Assembly (NCBI GenBank): GCA_964017155.1
Contig: OZ024864.1
Location: 37,032,480-37,096,479 of the forward strand
Origin: Oasisia sp. SBJ-2009
Taxonomy: Eukaryota; Annelida; Polychaeta; Sabellida; Siboglinidae
Reading direction: 5' to 3'
Length of the DNA: 64,000 nucleotides
A program made the position numbers and the translations under genes. Below the pieces are notes generated by a model that saw nothing but the letters and a program-made list of their open reading frames with translations, had not been told where the DNA came from and did not search any database. Shown here piece after piece: positions 47,990-61,960 of the stretch. Every line of letters begins with the position of its first letter. Within the stretch, counting starts at the first letter, position 1.

Positions 47990-48455
47990 TGAGGTAAGAC
48001 TCCCTACGTACCAACCTGACCTCCCCCCCTGGGACCCCCACCCACTCCAGTGTTCCCATAGTCATTTCTCTTGGGATTATAGCCTAGGCCTTCTCCAGGT
48101 ATATGTATCTAATTGCCATATCCTTCTGTCCGTCCAATTTCTTCTCTACTACCTACCTCTGGACAAACATCCCATCCGTTGTTCCTCTTCCTTGTCTAAA
48201 CTCTAGCTGTTCTTCGACGATTTCCCCTTACACTATTGCTTTTATTCTGCCATCCAGAATTCGTTCCAGCAACCTCAACATATTGCTTAGCAACGTAATG
48301 CCTCAATTGTTTTCCCGGGTCATGCACATCTCCCTTTCTTTTCTATATTCGGACAATTAGCCCCGTTCTGAACTTCCTGTGAACTTCCCGTCTCTCTTGC
48401 AGGTGTTGAGCAATTGTTTTGTCGATCATCTTCCAACTCGCTCAGCCACCGCCAC
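47990..48455 (-). pseudogene. Degraded LINE reverse transcriptase fragment
   Basis: The minus strand reads WKMIDKTIAQHLQERREVHR, then GDVHDPGK, then after a frameshift GITLLSNMLRLLERILDGRI, EEQLEFRQGRGTTDGMF and KKLDGQKDMAIRYIYLEKA. These are the finger and palm-A motifs of non-LTR reverse transcriptases (ILDGRI, FRQGRGTTD, motif A normally with DLEKAYD). Several in-frame stops interrupt it and the catalytic Asp of motif A is replaced by Tyr. It sits in the junction DNA where copy B lost its 5' exons. Confidence 0.85.
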
Positions 48456-48563
48456 CATATATACTCAATGCCTGTTTATCTTTCGAAATAGGCCTACACG
48501 ATAAACCGTAAGAATGGCCCGGGCTGTGACAAGTTTCATAAAGCTTACATTACCTCCTACCAC

Positions 48564-48840
48564 TGTGTGTGTGTGTGTGTGTGTGTGTGCGTGCGTACGT
48601 TTGCGTGCGCGCGTGTGCGTGTATGGGTGGGCGGGGATGATTGTGTGAGTGAGTGAGTGTGTGTGAGTGTGTGTGCGTGTGTGTGTGTGAGTGTGTGTGT
48701 GTGGGTGTGTGAGTGTGTGTGTGTGTGAGTGTGTGTGCGTGCGTGTGTGCGCGTGTGCGTGCGTGGGTGGGCGGGGATGAGTGTGAGTGTGCGCGCGTGT
48801 GCGTGTGTGTACGGGGGGGGGGGGGGGGGCGTGTGGCGTG
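48564..48840. repeat. Degenerate (GT)n followed by poly-G, start of unit C
   Basis: GT with GAGT and GCGT interruptions ending in a run of about 17 G at 48,813-48,829. Confidence 0.9.
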
Positions 48841-49845
48841 AATGTGTCGTATTTACATTCATTGCTTACTCCTATTAGAAAACCTATGCAGCATCGATCA
48901 TCTGGTTCTGTTTTACATTTTACCCCAACAGTAAATACAAATATTGGGAGTAGGTGTTTTTTTCTGTGACTGTATTACTCGTTGGAATAGAGGTCTATGC
49001 TTCCTTCGATCAAGTGTTATTATGCGATTCTTAAATATTTTAAATATCTTGCTTTTACATTTTTGTATTAGTAATGGTTTATGAAAAAAATATATAAAAA
49101 ATCAGATTACTTTACTAAAACGTTACGTTGCGGTTTGTGTACGTGACAATCAATTGCTACACGTGACCTTCGTCAAGCATAACCATTGCCAATAGTATTT
49201 ATAATGGTAAAGTATGGGCGGCATCATATATGCTATATCAAACTGATCCCATTTTGTGTGGAAACTCCGGTGATATGCAAAAGGTTACGTGACGTGATAA
49301 TGTTAGTGTACGCTGCGCACGCGTTTGATGATAATATACTATATTTTTGCTCTAAAATCAATAAGAAACTTTATATTATCGGTAATGTCTATGATAATAT
49401 AAAGTCTTCTTCGGAAGGAGGGTGCAGATTAATACAAAAAAGAAATGTGACGATGACAACATTATATCCCCACACAATCTCTTACACATATAAGCACGCT
49501 CTTTTTTTCTCCCGTTAATCTCTCCCTCAGCCTCCCCTCTCTCCCTCTCCTTCCTTTATCCTTTCTTCCCTCCCTCTACCCCCTCACTAAATCATAATGT
49601 TTGTTAGTGCTAATATCACCCATCTATATAATCCCTTATATAGAATACCATTATAAAGAAGTGTATTGGTGATTTGGCGCAGCAGCACCTCGACTGTGGA
49701 TTGAATTACCTGTGAACATTCGTGCATCCGGGACATTGTGTATGTTTAGAAAGTGTTTAATTAAAGGCATATATTTTTATTAGAGATTTCAATTAATTCA
49801 AATTGTTTTGAAATGACGGACAATGCTTTATAATTTCATTTTAGT

Positions 49846-49894
49846 GCCATACACGTTTTAATCAGTGTTTATGTTTCAGATTAATTTATAGATT

Positions 49895-49980
<86 letters not shown>

Positions 49981-50275
49981 CGCACATAGTTTTAGTAAAG
50001 GTTTTAATTTTATATTAATTTATATAATTTACATACCTAGTTTTAGTAGTATTCATCTTAAAAACAGTGTTTAATTTATTTTAAATTAATTTATATAATT
50101 TACATACAAAGGTTTAGTAGTACTTCTTAAAACCAAAAAATGAAAATGATTTATATTAATTTATATAATTTACATTTCTATTTATTAATATACATTTAGT
50201 ATATTTCTTGTGCAGAGCAACGATCCGCCATGCGGGAATTAGCGCTATATAAAAAACTGTATTATTATTATTAAT
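49846..50275 (+). mobile_element. Unit C copy of the AGCGCTATATAAA-tail repeat
   Basis: Same as 32,150-32,552, but the core has (CA)n at 49,898-49,947 in place of most of the (TA)n, a microsatellite conversion since the duplication. Confidence 0.6.
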
Positions 50276-51881
50276 ATTTAAACCGTTCAGTGTCCACTTT
50301 TAGCAAATAGATGAAAGAAATGAACAAATGAGTAGCGCTGCAATCCGTTTTCGTTCTGATGCACAATGTGTCAGAGTGAACAAGTTTGTGAGGTTGTTTT
50401 TTTCTCTTTGTCTGTCTCTCTTCTGATTTACATCTCCCCATCACTTCCCTTTAAAAATACTCAACATTTTCTCCCTTCCTCCCTGATTGGCGGCCCCTCG
50501 CCGTCTCCCTCTCCCACTCCCTCACTTTCTTTATCCTCTACTATTTCCCTTCCCACTGTCCCTCTACACCTTTCTTCCTCCATACTTTCATCAACCAATC
50601 CTTTTCACCCCTCCCCTCATTCTAATTAAACCGCAATTCGGTACGGTCATGGGTATTTGCACATTCGACAAGAACAGCGAAGGTACTTGTGCCATTCAAG
50701 GCAAACTTGGTTTGCCCGTGTGTAATACCTGTCTTGTTTCATTGTCAGTTTAACAATGCTTCACTGCCGTGGACATTCTTAGACTGACATGCGGCCTCCG
50801 ACAATGGTATGTTCTTGGTCCCGCGCAAGAACGCACTAATTGACTGTCGCGTTGAACATGACAGTTGCTACAAACAAATGACTTAAGCGTTCGATCGAAA
50901 TCATGGATTTGTCGAATTTTAAGTGCAGTTGTAGTGGTAATGCAGTTCTCACGGTTTTCAGTACAAGACCAACTTCACGTGTTTACGGATGGTTCGTTTA
51001 GGGTCGGGTGCAGCGGATCGTATGATATTCAGCAAACGATACACATTTGACGCTCTATGTGGTTTGACAGTTGGTCTCGAATGAGCTGCACATGTTGCAG
51101 TTCGGAGAGTCATCAGACATTGGGATATACAATTAGACGCCAAAAAGAGAGCCACGACTGCTACAGACAATTGCTTTAAGGTAGGCTATGTGTGTAATGT
51201 TGTTTTAGAACGGCAACTGTTGGTAGTACATTACATTAGTTGCCATGTGGTACATGCAGTGTCGACATTCTGTATCGCTAACATGCATAGTCAAACCAGC
51301 AAGGCATTACGGAAGACAAACATTATCATCATTATGCATAACTGTTAGCATCGTTCTACTGTGAATATAATTACACAGATAATACATTTTTCATTAATCA
51401 AAACTTTACTTGGCAACATAGTTTATATGTAATGAATGGATCCACTTGCTGATTTGCGTCGATGTAAATCGTAGGTAAGCATTGTATTTATTTATCAAAG
51501 AAAATAACTAATAATGTTTTAATCCACCTGTGTTTATTATTTTAAATTATGAATTCTCGTATATCAAGGCGAGTTATATTATTCACTGTAGGGTGTACTG
51601 TATCTGCGTTTAAAAATAATGCCTTATTTAATTTTATGAAGGAGGAAATGTCGGCGACGCCATATTGTTGCCCAACTTCCGCTATAGAACCAGGAATCTG
51701 GTTAAGTCTACATTAATAATTATAGTTATGCATGTTAACATGTTTTATGTATGATATGATATAGCATGACATATAAGCGAAGTTGTAATGTAATGCTACA
51801 AAATAAATAACGTCAGATATATCAGCTTACGTGTTTTACAAGTTGACACCACAATTTCACCAGCTAAGGCTCGGCATGGGT

Positions 51882-52106
51882 TTATAAGCAAACAAAATGG
51901 CTACCTTCTGCAACTGAGTGTTCCGACCGCACGTGGCGGAAGGGGTTACCAGTGACGCTCATCCTATGGAGGTCACAACCGGTGCGGCGAACCGGGGTTT
52001 GGGCCAGGTAATTTCCCTCCCATAGGAACACTTCCGGCGGAAGTCGGTCAGTTGTGAGGGAGTAAGGATTGTGACCAACCGTGCCAGGGAACGTTATGAG
52101 GAGCAA
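51882..52106 (-). other. Unit C equivalent of the small unidentified ORF
   Basis: Same frame and length as 34,200-34,424, with one substitution. No family is recognised. Confidence 0.25.
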
Positions 52107-52658
52107 CCGATGAGGTACCCCTGGCCGAACTAGTTACATTAGATTGTACTACAGGCTATATACCCAGTGTCTCCCACTTCCTCATTCCCTCTCTTTTGTT
52201 TTTCAAAGTTTTTTTCTTGTAGAAAACAGTTATACTCGCAACAGCACATTGACTTATTTTAAGGTATATTATAAATGTTTTAACATCTTTAATCGTACAC
52301 AACTCAGCCTCACGGTAAGCTTTAGTTAATTTGTTGTACGTACGTAAATATTATTGAAAGATATAAAAATGCTTGAACTCTCTTACATTTCAAATGTGGA
52401 ACGTCCACGCCTAAGTATACGTCGCCTTGTATGTAACTACAAGGGGACGTACCTAATTATATGTTGGAATTATATTATGTTGTATTAAAAAATATTTATT
52501 TTAATATATGTTGATATATTTCATGATTTTTTCATTCTATAGTAATAATTATTATATTTTTCGTATATCGCGCTTATCCAAATAACTGTTTTGGCTGGAA
52601 TTATAATTGTAAAAGAATTAATACCATGCATAAAATCATCAATATTTTATTGATAGTA

Positions 52659-52748
<90 letters not shown>

Positions 52749-53340
52749 CGCCCGCACACACACGCCCGCACACACACACACACACACACGCCCGCACACC
52801 TAGCGAATATTTTATTGAAGATAACGAACTAGAGGACATTTTGGATAGTGTTAGACGATGCTACATGTTCTGGTTTAATAATCATAACTCATGCTTGTAG
52901 GAAACAGTTATACTCGTTTTGTAATTTTTTTGGCAAAAACCATCTTTGAAATTAGGTGTTGGGCAGCTATAATGACGTGATATGTAGAGTTCAAAACCAC
53001 AACTAGCAGGCTTGTCCATAAAAATGAGTTGGTGCATGCTTTTACAGATCGTGTACTAATTATTATGTATTCCTGTCAGTTCATGTACCTGTATATTAAT
53101 TTTCAGTCAGAATACTGTGTTGTAATGCAAAAGCACTGCTAAATGTTTCTCTAAACCAATTTTTTTTCACTTGTACAGTTTAGGGTAATGTCGGTTCAGT
53201 GTTGTGTGTGGTAGGTTCATACCCTGCTGGTGTTCTTTATGCAAACACTACATGTTGTGTGCACACACATTGATTCCATTTCATCAGTTCAGGTGGTTTT
53301 GTGATATCTTAGAAATGTATTAGCTGTAGTCAAACTTATA

Positions 53341-53415
<75 letters not shown>

Positions 53416-53435
53416 TGTGGGTGTGTGTGGTGTGT

Positions 53436-53475
<40 letters not shown>

Positions 53476-53508
53476 AGTGAGTGAGTGAGTGAGTGAGTGA
53501 GTGAGTGA

Positions 53509-53569
<61 letters not shown>

Positions 53570-55518
53570 TGTAAGCAGGAATATGAACTTCGCCTTGATA
53601 AATGTTGCCAAACAAAGAGGGATTAATATACAACGTCAGAGTTCTGCCAAGTCATCAAGTTAAATACAACAATCATAACTCTTGTAGAGATCAGCTTAGA
53701 ATATGTTGAGGACTGCAGTAATGATATTAAGAAGTCAAGGGGTAAGTAAGGCCCATATCCCAGTGTTGCAATGTTGTACGCGTTTAATGAACTGTATCAA
53801 CAAAGTAATGTTTGCCATTTATGAAATGTTTTGACAATTATGTTTCAGTAAATTTGAATCTTTTTTCCAAGGGAGTGGAATTGTTTTTGTGTAAATAACA
53901 TGTGAACGTTCACAGCAGAGAGGTTAGAGAATAAATATAAAACTATATAGTAATATGTTACGGTTGATCTAATTTCTTAGTTGCTCTGTTACATATAAAT
54001 AAGAAAAATCCATATAAATGAAACCATGACCATACATTCTGAAATCCCTTCCACCTTTATATAAAACCGACATTTGTATAATTCTTACTTCACTACGCCC
54101 ACTCATTCTTCTAGCCATACATTTATTTTTGGGATCTAGATTGCCTTGGGAATGGAACATAGCAACAGGAGGTCATGTTTATTAAGTAATCGTTTTTATG
54201 GGTTCAACACACATTAATGTTGTAGTTTTACACAAAAACCTATATTACTAGTCACTACTCAACCCCTGGCACATACACATATTGTGCACAGATAGGCATT
54301 AGCATTCTGCATTTGTTAACATAAATTGATATTAAGGATAAAATAGAAGTTCAAGAAGTTTTCAGAAGTGCCCAATTTCTAAAATCGATTGATTGATGGT
54401 GACCTTGGATTAATGCAAACTACACCAGTTCGCAACTCTACGACAGGAATAGTCGTAACGGGGAGATGCAGGGCTTTCTAATTATGTAAAATTTAAGTGT
54501 GTGTGGGGGTGGTGTAAAAATCGATCTATTCAATGAAGCAAGATGGACCGAAATTGAAACAAATAATGGTTACCTTAACATTAAAAAAAAATTACTACAT
54601 ATGACTGATCATAACAATTGTGTTACAAGAAATCAAAACAACATCACAATTATAAAAGCATGCAAGTTATAATGTATACAGTGTACCAAGCTTTATCATA
54701 AATTTACGACGTATGCAAAGCATATAATAAACTAAGCAATAAATAATAAACTAGTGAATGAAAAAGTGATACCATCATAAAGATGGTAGTCGTTCATACA
54801 TTTTACCACATTTAAAGAGTCAGAAATTAAAATGTATACTAAAATACTGCTGCACTGATCCTGGTGATAAATAAGTTGAGCTTCTATAAAACAGTTTGTC
54901 TCGCATGCACAGTTATGTAAAATATAAAATATAAATAAAAATTATGTGGAAGTATACAATACTATAAGTGGAAGTATGCAACACTATCAGTGGAAGTATA
55001 GAATACTGTCAGCGGAAGTATATATAATACTATCAGTATACAATACTATCAGTGGAAATACACAATACTACATTCAATGTATTCTGTTGGTGCTACACAG
55101 CTTTGGTTGAGGGTCAGAGTTCCATTTGTAGACTCACTTTTGAATATTCAAAGAAACAGTAGGTCCATTACAAAAGATCACAGTACAGACCCTCAGTCTC
55201 AATGGCCCCTCCCCGGCATATACCTCTGGAATTATGCAATTTTTTTCAGAATAAATTCATAATCAAAACTTGTAATTTACCTCAGTTTGCATAGACCCGT
55301 GGCACTTCTTGGCAACATATTGGTCATAATGTATCAGGTACAGACACGAAAACTAACTAGTTTTAAGCTATATCATTTACATGTAATTCACATGATTAAT
55401 ACGGCATTCGGCCGATGTTCATAAATTTACCCGATGCGATTCAGCCCTTCTGCTGAAACAGTAAACTTGGTGAGAGATGCCATCTACTTCCGTCCACATG
55501 ACCAACTTGGTTGTCGAT

Positions 55519-55683
55519 TCACGACGATGGACCCTTTTCAGCAATGTTTGATGCACTCCCGGCTGAGTGCAGCCTCCGACTGCTGTGACGATTCGGTGAG
55601 TATGCTCGCTTTGGATATGCCCCCTCACTTGGATATGCCCCCTCACTTGGATACGCCCCCTCACTGGTCAGTCTGTCTGTGTC
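55519..55683 (-). CDS. Copy C exon equivalent to 23, with stop
   Basis: 165 nt ending in TGA at 55519-55521. It has three intact SEGAYP repeats as in copy A. Confidence 0.75.
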   Translation of the reverse strand, partial: DTDRLTSEGAYPSEGAYPSEGAYPKRAYSPNRHSSRRLHSAGSASNIAEKGPSS

Positions 55684-56562
55684 CTGTTGACCACAGAAGG
55701 GTAGCGAATCAGACAAGAGGTCATCTTGGCATCAGTTTGGAACGCTATGCCAACTATTTTCACTTCTAAAACTTTACTTTGATCTTCTAAGGCATCTGTA
55801 AAGATGCTTATTTAATTCACGGAAGCATTTTTGCTGTAATTTATTAAATATTTAGTTTTAATTAATTAATTAATTTCTAAGTGTTATAACTGAATGAACT
55901 GCTTTTATGTATTTATTTTGCACTATAATTTGTTATTATAAACGAATGTCATTAAATTATGTATTTATATAGTTACATGTTTTCTTATTTCGTATCATAT
56001 TTTATGTTAAGTACTAAATTGCTGTGGATATGGAACTATACAAAATAAATATTATTATTTCACATCACAAATCGTGTTTCGAGTTCATAGTGTATCAACG
56101 GATTAAAGTGGCTTCCTTGATTAAATCCAATTTTTTTGGTGTCCAAATATAAATATGTAATCTAAATAAATTTCTTTAATATATGTCAGTGATTTAATGC
56201 TCTAAAGTCTTCTGGGTTTTTGAGAGAATAAGGAAGCCAACAACAGGAAATAGGACAATCACGTCGTGATGCAAGAATATTTGAATTGAATATTCTGCAG
56301 CAATTAAATAAGTAAGCAGTTTTTCAATTGATTTTATCAAAGCTACACTTTAAAATCACAGACACAAGCTTGAATGTGGTAATGAATACTTTGTAGATTT
56401 GCTTTTCTGTAAAAATAACTGAACACGAGGTGAAAGCAAAATAGATTACAATCGAGTCCACCTTTGCACCACTGCACTATTACGCCCCAGAATACCATGC
56501 TAAGATGTCATCACAAGCTGTCAGTTTGTCAGCACAACAAGCTGTCAGCATCACTCCCTTAC

Positions 56563-56664
56563 CTGCATATCAAACTCTCCCGCCGGAGTCGGAGTTCGGG
56601 AGCGGTTCAACAGGACATCACTAGATGGCGTAGTAGGTCGATGTGAATCACCTTGGCATAGAAC
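56563..56664 (-). CDS. Copy C exon equivalent to 22
   Basis: 102 nt, phase 0 to 0, same protein as A and B. Confidence 0.75.
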
Positions 56665-56856
56665 CTGTCGAGAAACAATGTCATATAGCAACAACTGTGT
56701 CGATTATGAACACAGTGTCGTCTAGCTGTTGAAACACCAAAAATTTGACTCTCATACGTCAGCTTAAAGGAAATGTAACAGTTTTGCATTAAAAACAATT
56801 ACCAAGAAGACAATCAATTACACAGCCACCCCAAATAATGCTCCATGAAACATTAA

Positions 56857-57519
56857 CCGATTGGCAGTCAAGTCGGGCATTGACGGTCACCCCGAATCTC
56901 CTCAGGTTGGCCATAGCCGGCCAGCGAATACAGCACACCGTTTGAATTTGGTTTACGTGGTTCCATCTAGTGATTAAGAGAAGCAATAAATGCGACACCT
57001 ATCTAGACATAGAACATTAAATTGTGGCTATTTTGGATATTTCCGTTTTCAAAAAATATTTACTGCATTTTTGAAACAAACGTTTTTTTTTTGACATTTT
57101 TAAATGCCCTCCAGCCAGGAAGTTGGCCACGTATACTGCTAAAAAGTGTAACATATTATAACAAATTATATACCAGTGTGTAGATAATTTAATGGTCTTT
57201 TAAATAAACCCAAGTTGTAGAAGTAAAAAGCCAAGCATAAAACAATTACACCGCAATAAAGTATTTTTTTACAAAAAAATTCAAAATGTCTTAGTGTCAA
57301 TCAAGAAATGGTCAACATATCTTAAAGTTACAACACCAGTTTTGACACCAGTGTGTAGGTACGTTTATTATCTACAACATGCATAAAACATGCAATTGCG
57401 AGAATTGAATAATAAAGGCATTGGAGCAAAGAAAATGGGACAAGCAATATTTTAAACATCTATGTCAAATATTTGATGAGGCACAGGCTTCCCGTTAAAA
57501 TTGGCTGAGTGCCATTGGG
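56857..57519. mobile_element. TTAA-flanked 663-bp insertion (piggyBac-like MITE) in C
   Basis: Orthologous to the insertion in B, between TTAA at 56853-56856 and 57520-57523. The right end inverted reads CCCAATGGCAC, a better match to the left end CCGATTGGCAG. Confidence 0.65.
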
Positions 57520-57661
57520 TTAAATGAAAACAATTGGCCCTATGATTTGAGAGTTTAGAGAAAAATAAAACCGAACGTGGCATAACTGATGAGGAAACCA
57601 TCTTTGTGGGACGGAACAAGGGAAAGGATGTGTAAAGCACTGAAGGTCAAGTGAAGGTCAC

Positions 57662-57766
57662 CTGTTCAAGGTTATTCAGCTTCCGTTGCAGCTGCTGGAT
57701 GCTGTCATGTGACACCTGTCTCCGACTCTCCATCACCTCAGCGTGACGACTCATCTTCTGCTCAAG
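57662..57766 (-). CDS. Copy C exon equivalent to 21
   Basis: 105 nt, phase 0 to 0, same protein as A and B. Confidence 0.75.
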
Positions 57767-58319
57767 CTGTAGCAAACACTTACGTTACAGTGTTACAGAT
57801 GTAACACCGTTACATACACACTTTTGTGTAACGCCCACTCCTGTGTGTGTTAAAGATAATCATGTTACAGACATACCCTTGTGCTACAGACACAGACACA
57901 AGACCCTTGTGTTACAGACACCCATGTGTTACAGACACAGGTGTTACAGACACACTTGTGTTACAGACACACTTGTGTTACAGACACACTTGTGTTACAG
58001 ACACACTTGTGTTACAGACACACTTGTAATAAATAAATAAATAAACTGAGATAAATAATTAAGTAAGCTAAGATAAATAAATAATAAATATGCTAAGATA
58101 AATAAATAAAATTAGGGTGTAAAAATACAGTTTCAAACAGAACAATTTAAAACCAGTCAATGCTATGAAATATAAACCAGTGCCATCAAGGCATTTAATA
58201 CAAACGAAATAGATAAGTTTTGAGTTGAATGTTCCAGTTGACCACTTCACATATGTCTCTACACAAAGGTTCCACCATTGTGTCAGTGACATCTCTGAGA
58301 CGTTGACAGAACTAGTCAC

Positions 58320-58409
58320 CTTCAGCTGGTATTGTTGTTCTTCAAAGTAGTTAGTGTTTCCCTTTGCCGTTGCGTCCTGTGGCACTGGGGTGTTGGCGCC
58401 ACTCTGGGT
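58320..58409 (-). CDS. Copy C exon equivalent to 20, intact
   Basis: 90 nt, open in one frame like copy B, with the CCC run that is CC in copy A. Confidence 0.75.
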
Positions 58410-58865
58410 CTGAAACAGAACTCACCAGTCATTGATCGGTTCATGTTGTAAGTTCACAAAGACATTCCATTAACATGTTTCACTCTCAAGGTTTCACTCT
58501 CAGTGATTCACTCCCGAGGTTCTGACTTAGTGGCCATTGTGACAATGGATGACTGACCGCTTGAGTGGACATACTGACCACAACAACAATCTTATATGAT
58601 TCAAAAGAAATATATCTCAGCCAGGTCCAACAGTTGGGATCTGAACAGGAAACGAGATCCCCATGAACCTTGCCACAGAAAACATATAGTGTTCACTTAA
58701 TAAAACCAAGTAATGTTTAGCAATGGTGGTAGCTTCTGGTATTTCTTGCATCAAGCCATTATTAATATTATTATTTTAACAAGGAGAATAAACCAAGTTT
58801 TCAATAAAATATAAAATTTAAATTTCGATGACATTTTTCTTCATCGCTGGGAAATTATCATTTAA

Positions 58866-59172
58866 AGCGACATGGTCCATTTGTGGCTTTTTATTTTTAT
58901 TGCAAAATCATGTTGTACAGTATAAATTATACCTATTATAGCATAAAGACAGTCAAAATATGTTTTCATGTATCATTTAGGAGTTGAAAATAGACGCAGT
59001 AAGGGGTGCTTAACTCTATTTACACATCGACCACGAGGCGTTTTCGAAACTAATGTAGGCGAGGCTAAGAGACCAGGAAATGCATGATCACGTGATGCAG
59101 TATCACGTGAACACAAGTTGACGCCACTAACGCCACACCCAGCCAGGTGCACCACGAACGGACCATGGCGCT
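58866..59172. mobile_element. 307-bp MITE with long TIRs in C
   Basis: Same element at the orthologous site as in B, between TTAA at 58862-58865 and 59173-59176. Its presence in B and C but not A dates it after the A lineage separated, or implies transfer between B and C. Confidence 0.75.
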
Positions 59173-59268
59173 TTAAAAGTGCTACAAATCTGAAGAAAAA
59201 GACAGAAACACAAGCGTGACGAAGCGTGACGAGGCGTGACGACACGTGCATGCATGCGAGAGAGTTAC

Positions 59269-59397
59269 CACGACGAGGGTTTGTTTGAGCACGCTCAGAT
59301 GCTCCTGCAGGTTGTCCTTCTGGTCGTGGAGCTGCTCCAGCTCCGTGGCCATCTTGATGCGGGATCGCTCCAGCTCCAGCATCCCCTCCGTCACCTC
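59269..59397 (-). CDS. Copy C exon equivalent to 19
   Basis: 129 nt, phase 0 to 0, same protein as copy B (LELERSRIKMATEL version). Confidence 0.75.
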
Positions 59398-59419
59398 CTG
59401 GGCACACAGGCGATAGGGT

Positions 59420-60247
59420 GACTCACAGATAGGGTGAGAGTGAGATAGGGTGAGAGTGAGATCAGGTGAGAGCGAGCTAGGGTGTGAGTGAGATAAGGTG
59501 TGAGTGAAATAGGGTGTGAGTGAAATAGGGTGACAGTGAGATAGGGTGTGAGTGAGATAGGGTGAAAGTGAGATAGGGTGTGAGTGAAATAGGGTGACAA
59601 TGAGATAGGGTGAGAGCGAGATAGGGTGAAAGTGACATAGGGTGTGAGTGAAATAGGGTGACAATGAGATGAGTGTGAGTGAGATAGGGTGAGAACGAGA
59701 TAGGGTGAGAGCGAGATAGGGTGAGAGCGAGATAGGGTGAGAGTGAGATAGGGTGAGAGCGAGATAGGGTGAGAGCGAGATAGGGTGAGAGCGAGATAGG
59801 GTGAGAGTGAGATAGGGTGAGAGGGAGATAGGGTGAGAGCGAGATAGGGTGTGAGTGAGATAGGGTGAGAATGAGATAGGGTGAGAGCGAAATAGGGTGA
59901 GAGCGAGATAGGGTGAGATAGGGTGTGAGTGAGATAGGGTGTGAGTGAGATAGGGTGTGAGTGAGATAGGGGGTGAGTGAGATAGGGTGTGAGTGAGATA
60001 GGGTGAGAGTGGGATAGGGTGAGAGCGAGATAGGGTGTGAGTGAAATAGGGTGTGAGTGAGATAGGGTGTGAGTGAGATAGGGTGAGAGTGAGATAGGGT
60101 GTGAGTGAAATAGGGTGTGAGTGACATAGGGTGTCAATGAAATATGGTGTGAGTGAGATAGGGTGTCCGGGGATAGAGGGTGACAGGATAATAGGATGTC
60201 TGGGCAATAGGGTGACAGGCTGATGGGGTGTCTGGTAATAGGGTGAC
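59420..60247. repeat. 16-bp minisatellite, C
   Basis: As in B but longer by roughly 67 bp, with an extra internal block near 59,540-59,610. Confidence 0.9.
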
Positions 60248-60416
60248 ATCACAATGTAAAATCCCCCATTGCTTCAAAAAGTCACCTATTATCCCTGTTC
60301 CCAAATATTCTACAGCCTTTTGTTTAAATGCTTGGTCCTCCAGTTTCAGAATTCAATTATCGATCAATTGCTTGACTGATTTCGGTTTGCATATCGTGAA
60401 AATAGATCTGTCAACA

Positions 60417-61532
60417 CCAGTGATGACAACAACACAAGAGATAACAGCAGTGATGACAACAACACAAGAGATAACAGCAGTGATGACAACAACACAAGAG
60501 ATAACAGCAGTGATGACAACGACACAAGAGATAACAGCAGTGATGACAACTACACAAGAGATAACAGCAGTGATGACAACAACGTAAGAGACAACAGCAG
60601 TGATGAAAACAACGTAAGAGACAACAGCAGTGATGACAACAACGTAAGAGATAACAGCAGTGATGACAACAACTTAAGAGATAACAGCAGTGATGACAAC
60701 AACGTAAGAGATAACAGCAGTGATGACAACAACGTAAGAGACAACAGCAGTGATGAAAACAATGTAAGAGACAACAGCAGTGATGACAACAACGTAAGAG
60801 ATAACAGCAGTGATGACAACAACTTAAGAGATAACAGCAGTGATGACAACAACGTAAGAGACAACAGCAGTGATGACAACAACGTAAGAGACAACAGCAG
60901 TGATGACAACAACGTAAGAGACAACAGCAGTGATGACAACAACGTAAGAGACAACAGCAGTGATGACAACAACGTAAGAGACAACAGCAGTGATGACAAC
61001 AACGTAAAAGACAACAGCAGTGATGACAACAAAGTAAGAGACAACAGCAGTGATGGCAACAACGTAAGAGACAACAGCAGTGACGACAACAAAGTAAGAG
61101 ACAACAGCAGTGATGACAACAACTTGAGAGACAACAGCAGTGACGACAACAAAGTAAGAGACAACAGCAGTGATGACAACAAAGTAAGAGAAAACAGCAG
61201 TGATGACAACAACGTAAAAGACAACAGCAGTGATGACAACAACGTGAGAGACAACAGCAGTGACGACAACAAAGTAAGAGACAACAGCAGTGATGACAAC
61301 AACGTAAGAGACAACAGCAGTGACGACAACAAAGTAAAAGACAACAGCAGTGATGACAACAACGTAAGAGACAACAGCAGTGACGACAACAAAGTAAGAG
61401 ACAACAGCAGTGATGACAACAACTTGAGAGACAACAGCAGTGACGACAACAAAGTAAGAGACAACAGCAGTGATGACAACAAAGTAAGAGACAACAGCAG
61501 TGATGACAACAACGTAAGAGACAACAGCAGTG
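60417..61532. repeat. 30-bp minisatellite, C (about 37 units)
   Basis: Same unit and left-edge variant block as B. Confidence 0.95.
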
Positions 61533-61591
61533 ACAGAGAACAGAATGAGAAGTGTGAGCCGCGGACCAGGCAGATCAAGAGTGTCACTCAC

Positions 61592-61672
61592 TGTTTTGAT
61601 ATCGTCCTTGAGTTCTCGCAGTGTGTCCTCCAGTTCATGTTCCCGGCGGGACAGTTCCTCCTGGGATTGCAG
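61592..61672 (-). CDS. Copy C exon equivalent to 18
   Basis: 81 nt, phase 0 to 0, same protein as copy B, donor GTGAGT. Confidence 0.75.
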
Positions 61673-61832
61673 CTGGAGGGAAGAGACGGATGGGATCAGG
61701 GGACAACAGGGACAGACAGGGACATCGGGTCATTTGGTGGGCCACAACCAGCTGGGCCAGGAGCAGACAGGGACAGGAGTGTTGTCAAAAGTACATAAAT
61801 GTGTTTTGTACATTCATGTATGTGTGTGTGTG

Positions 61833-61888
<56 letters not shown>

Positions 61889-61960
61889 TGTGGTGTGTGC
61901 GAATGTGTGTGTGGCACCGCTCTACCCTCTAGCTTGGCGTAGGAATAAGAGGTAACATAC

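Larger units (their letters stand above)
31147..48845. repeat. Tandem duplication unit B (about 17.7 kb)
   Basis: The stretch after the poly-G tract at 31,087-31,114 matches the stretch after the poly-G tract at 48,813-48,829 (for example GTCGTATTTACATTCATTGC in both), and the match continues for thousands of bases. The unit holds 3.4 kb of flank, the region equivalent to 1-11.8 kb of copy A, and about 2.2 kb of junction DNA. Confidence 0.9.

Noticed and set aside
48557..48862. CA/GT microsatellite frames (HTHTHT, CVCVCV)
   Set aside because: Dinucleotide repeats give open frames without coding meaning; the same holds for all CA/GT and TA tracts in the window.
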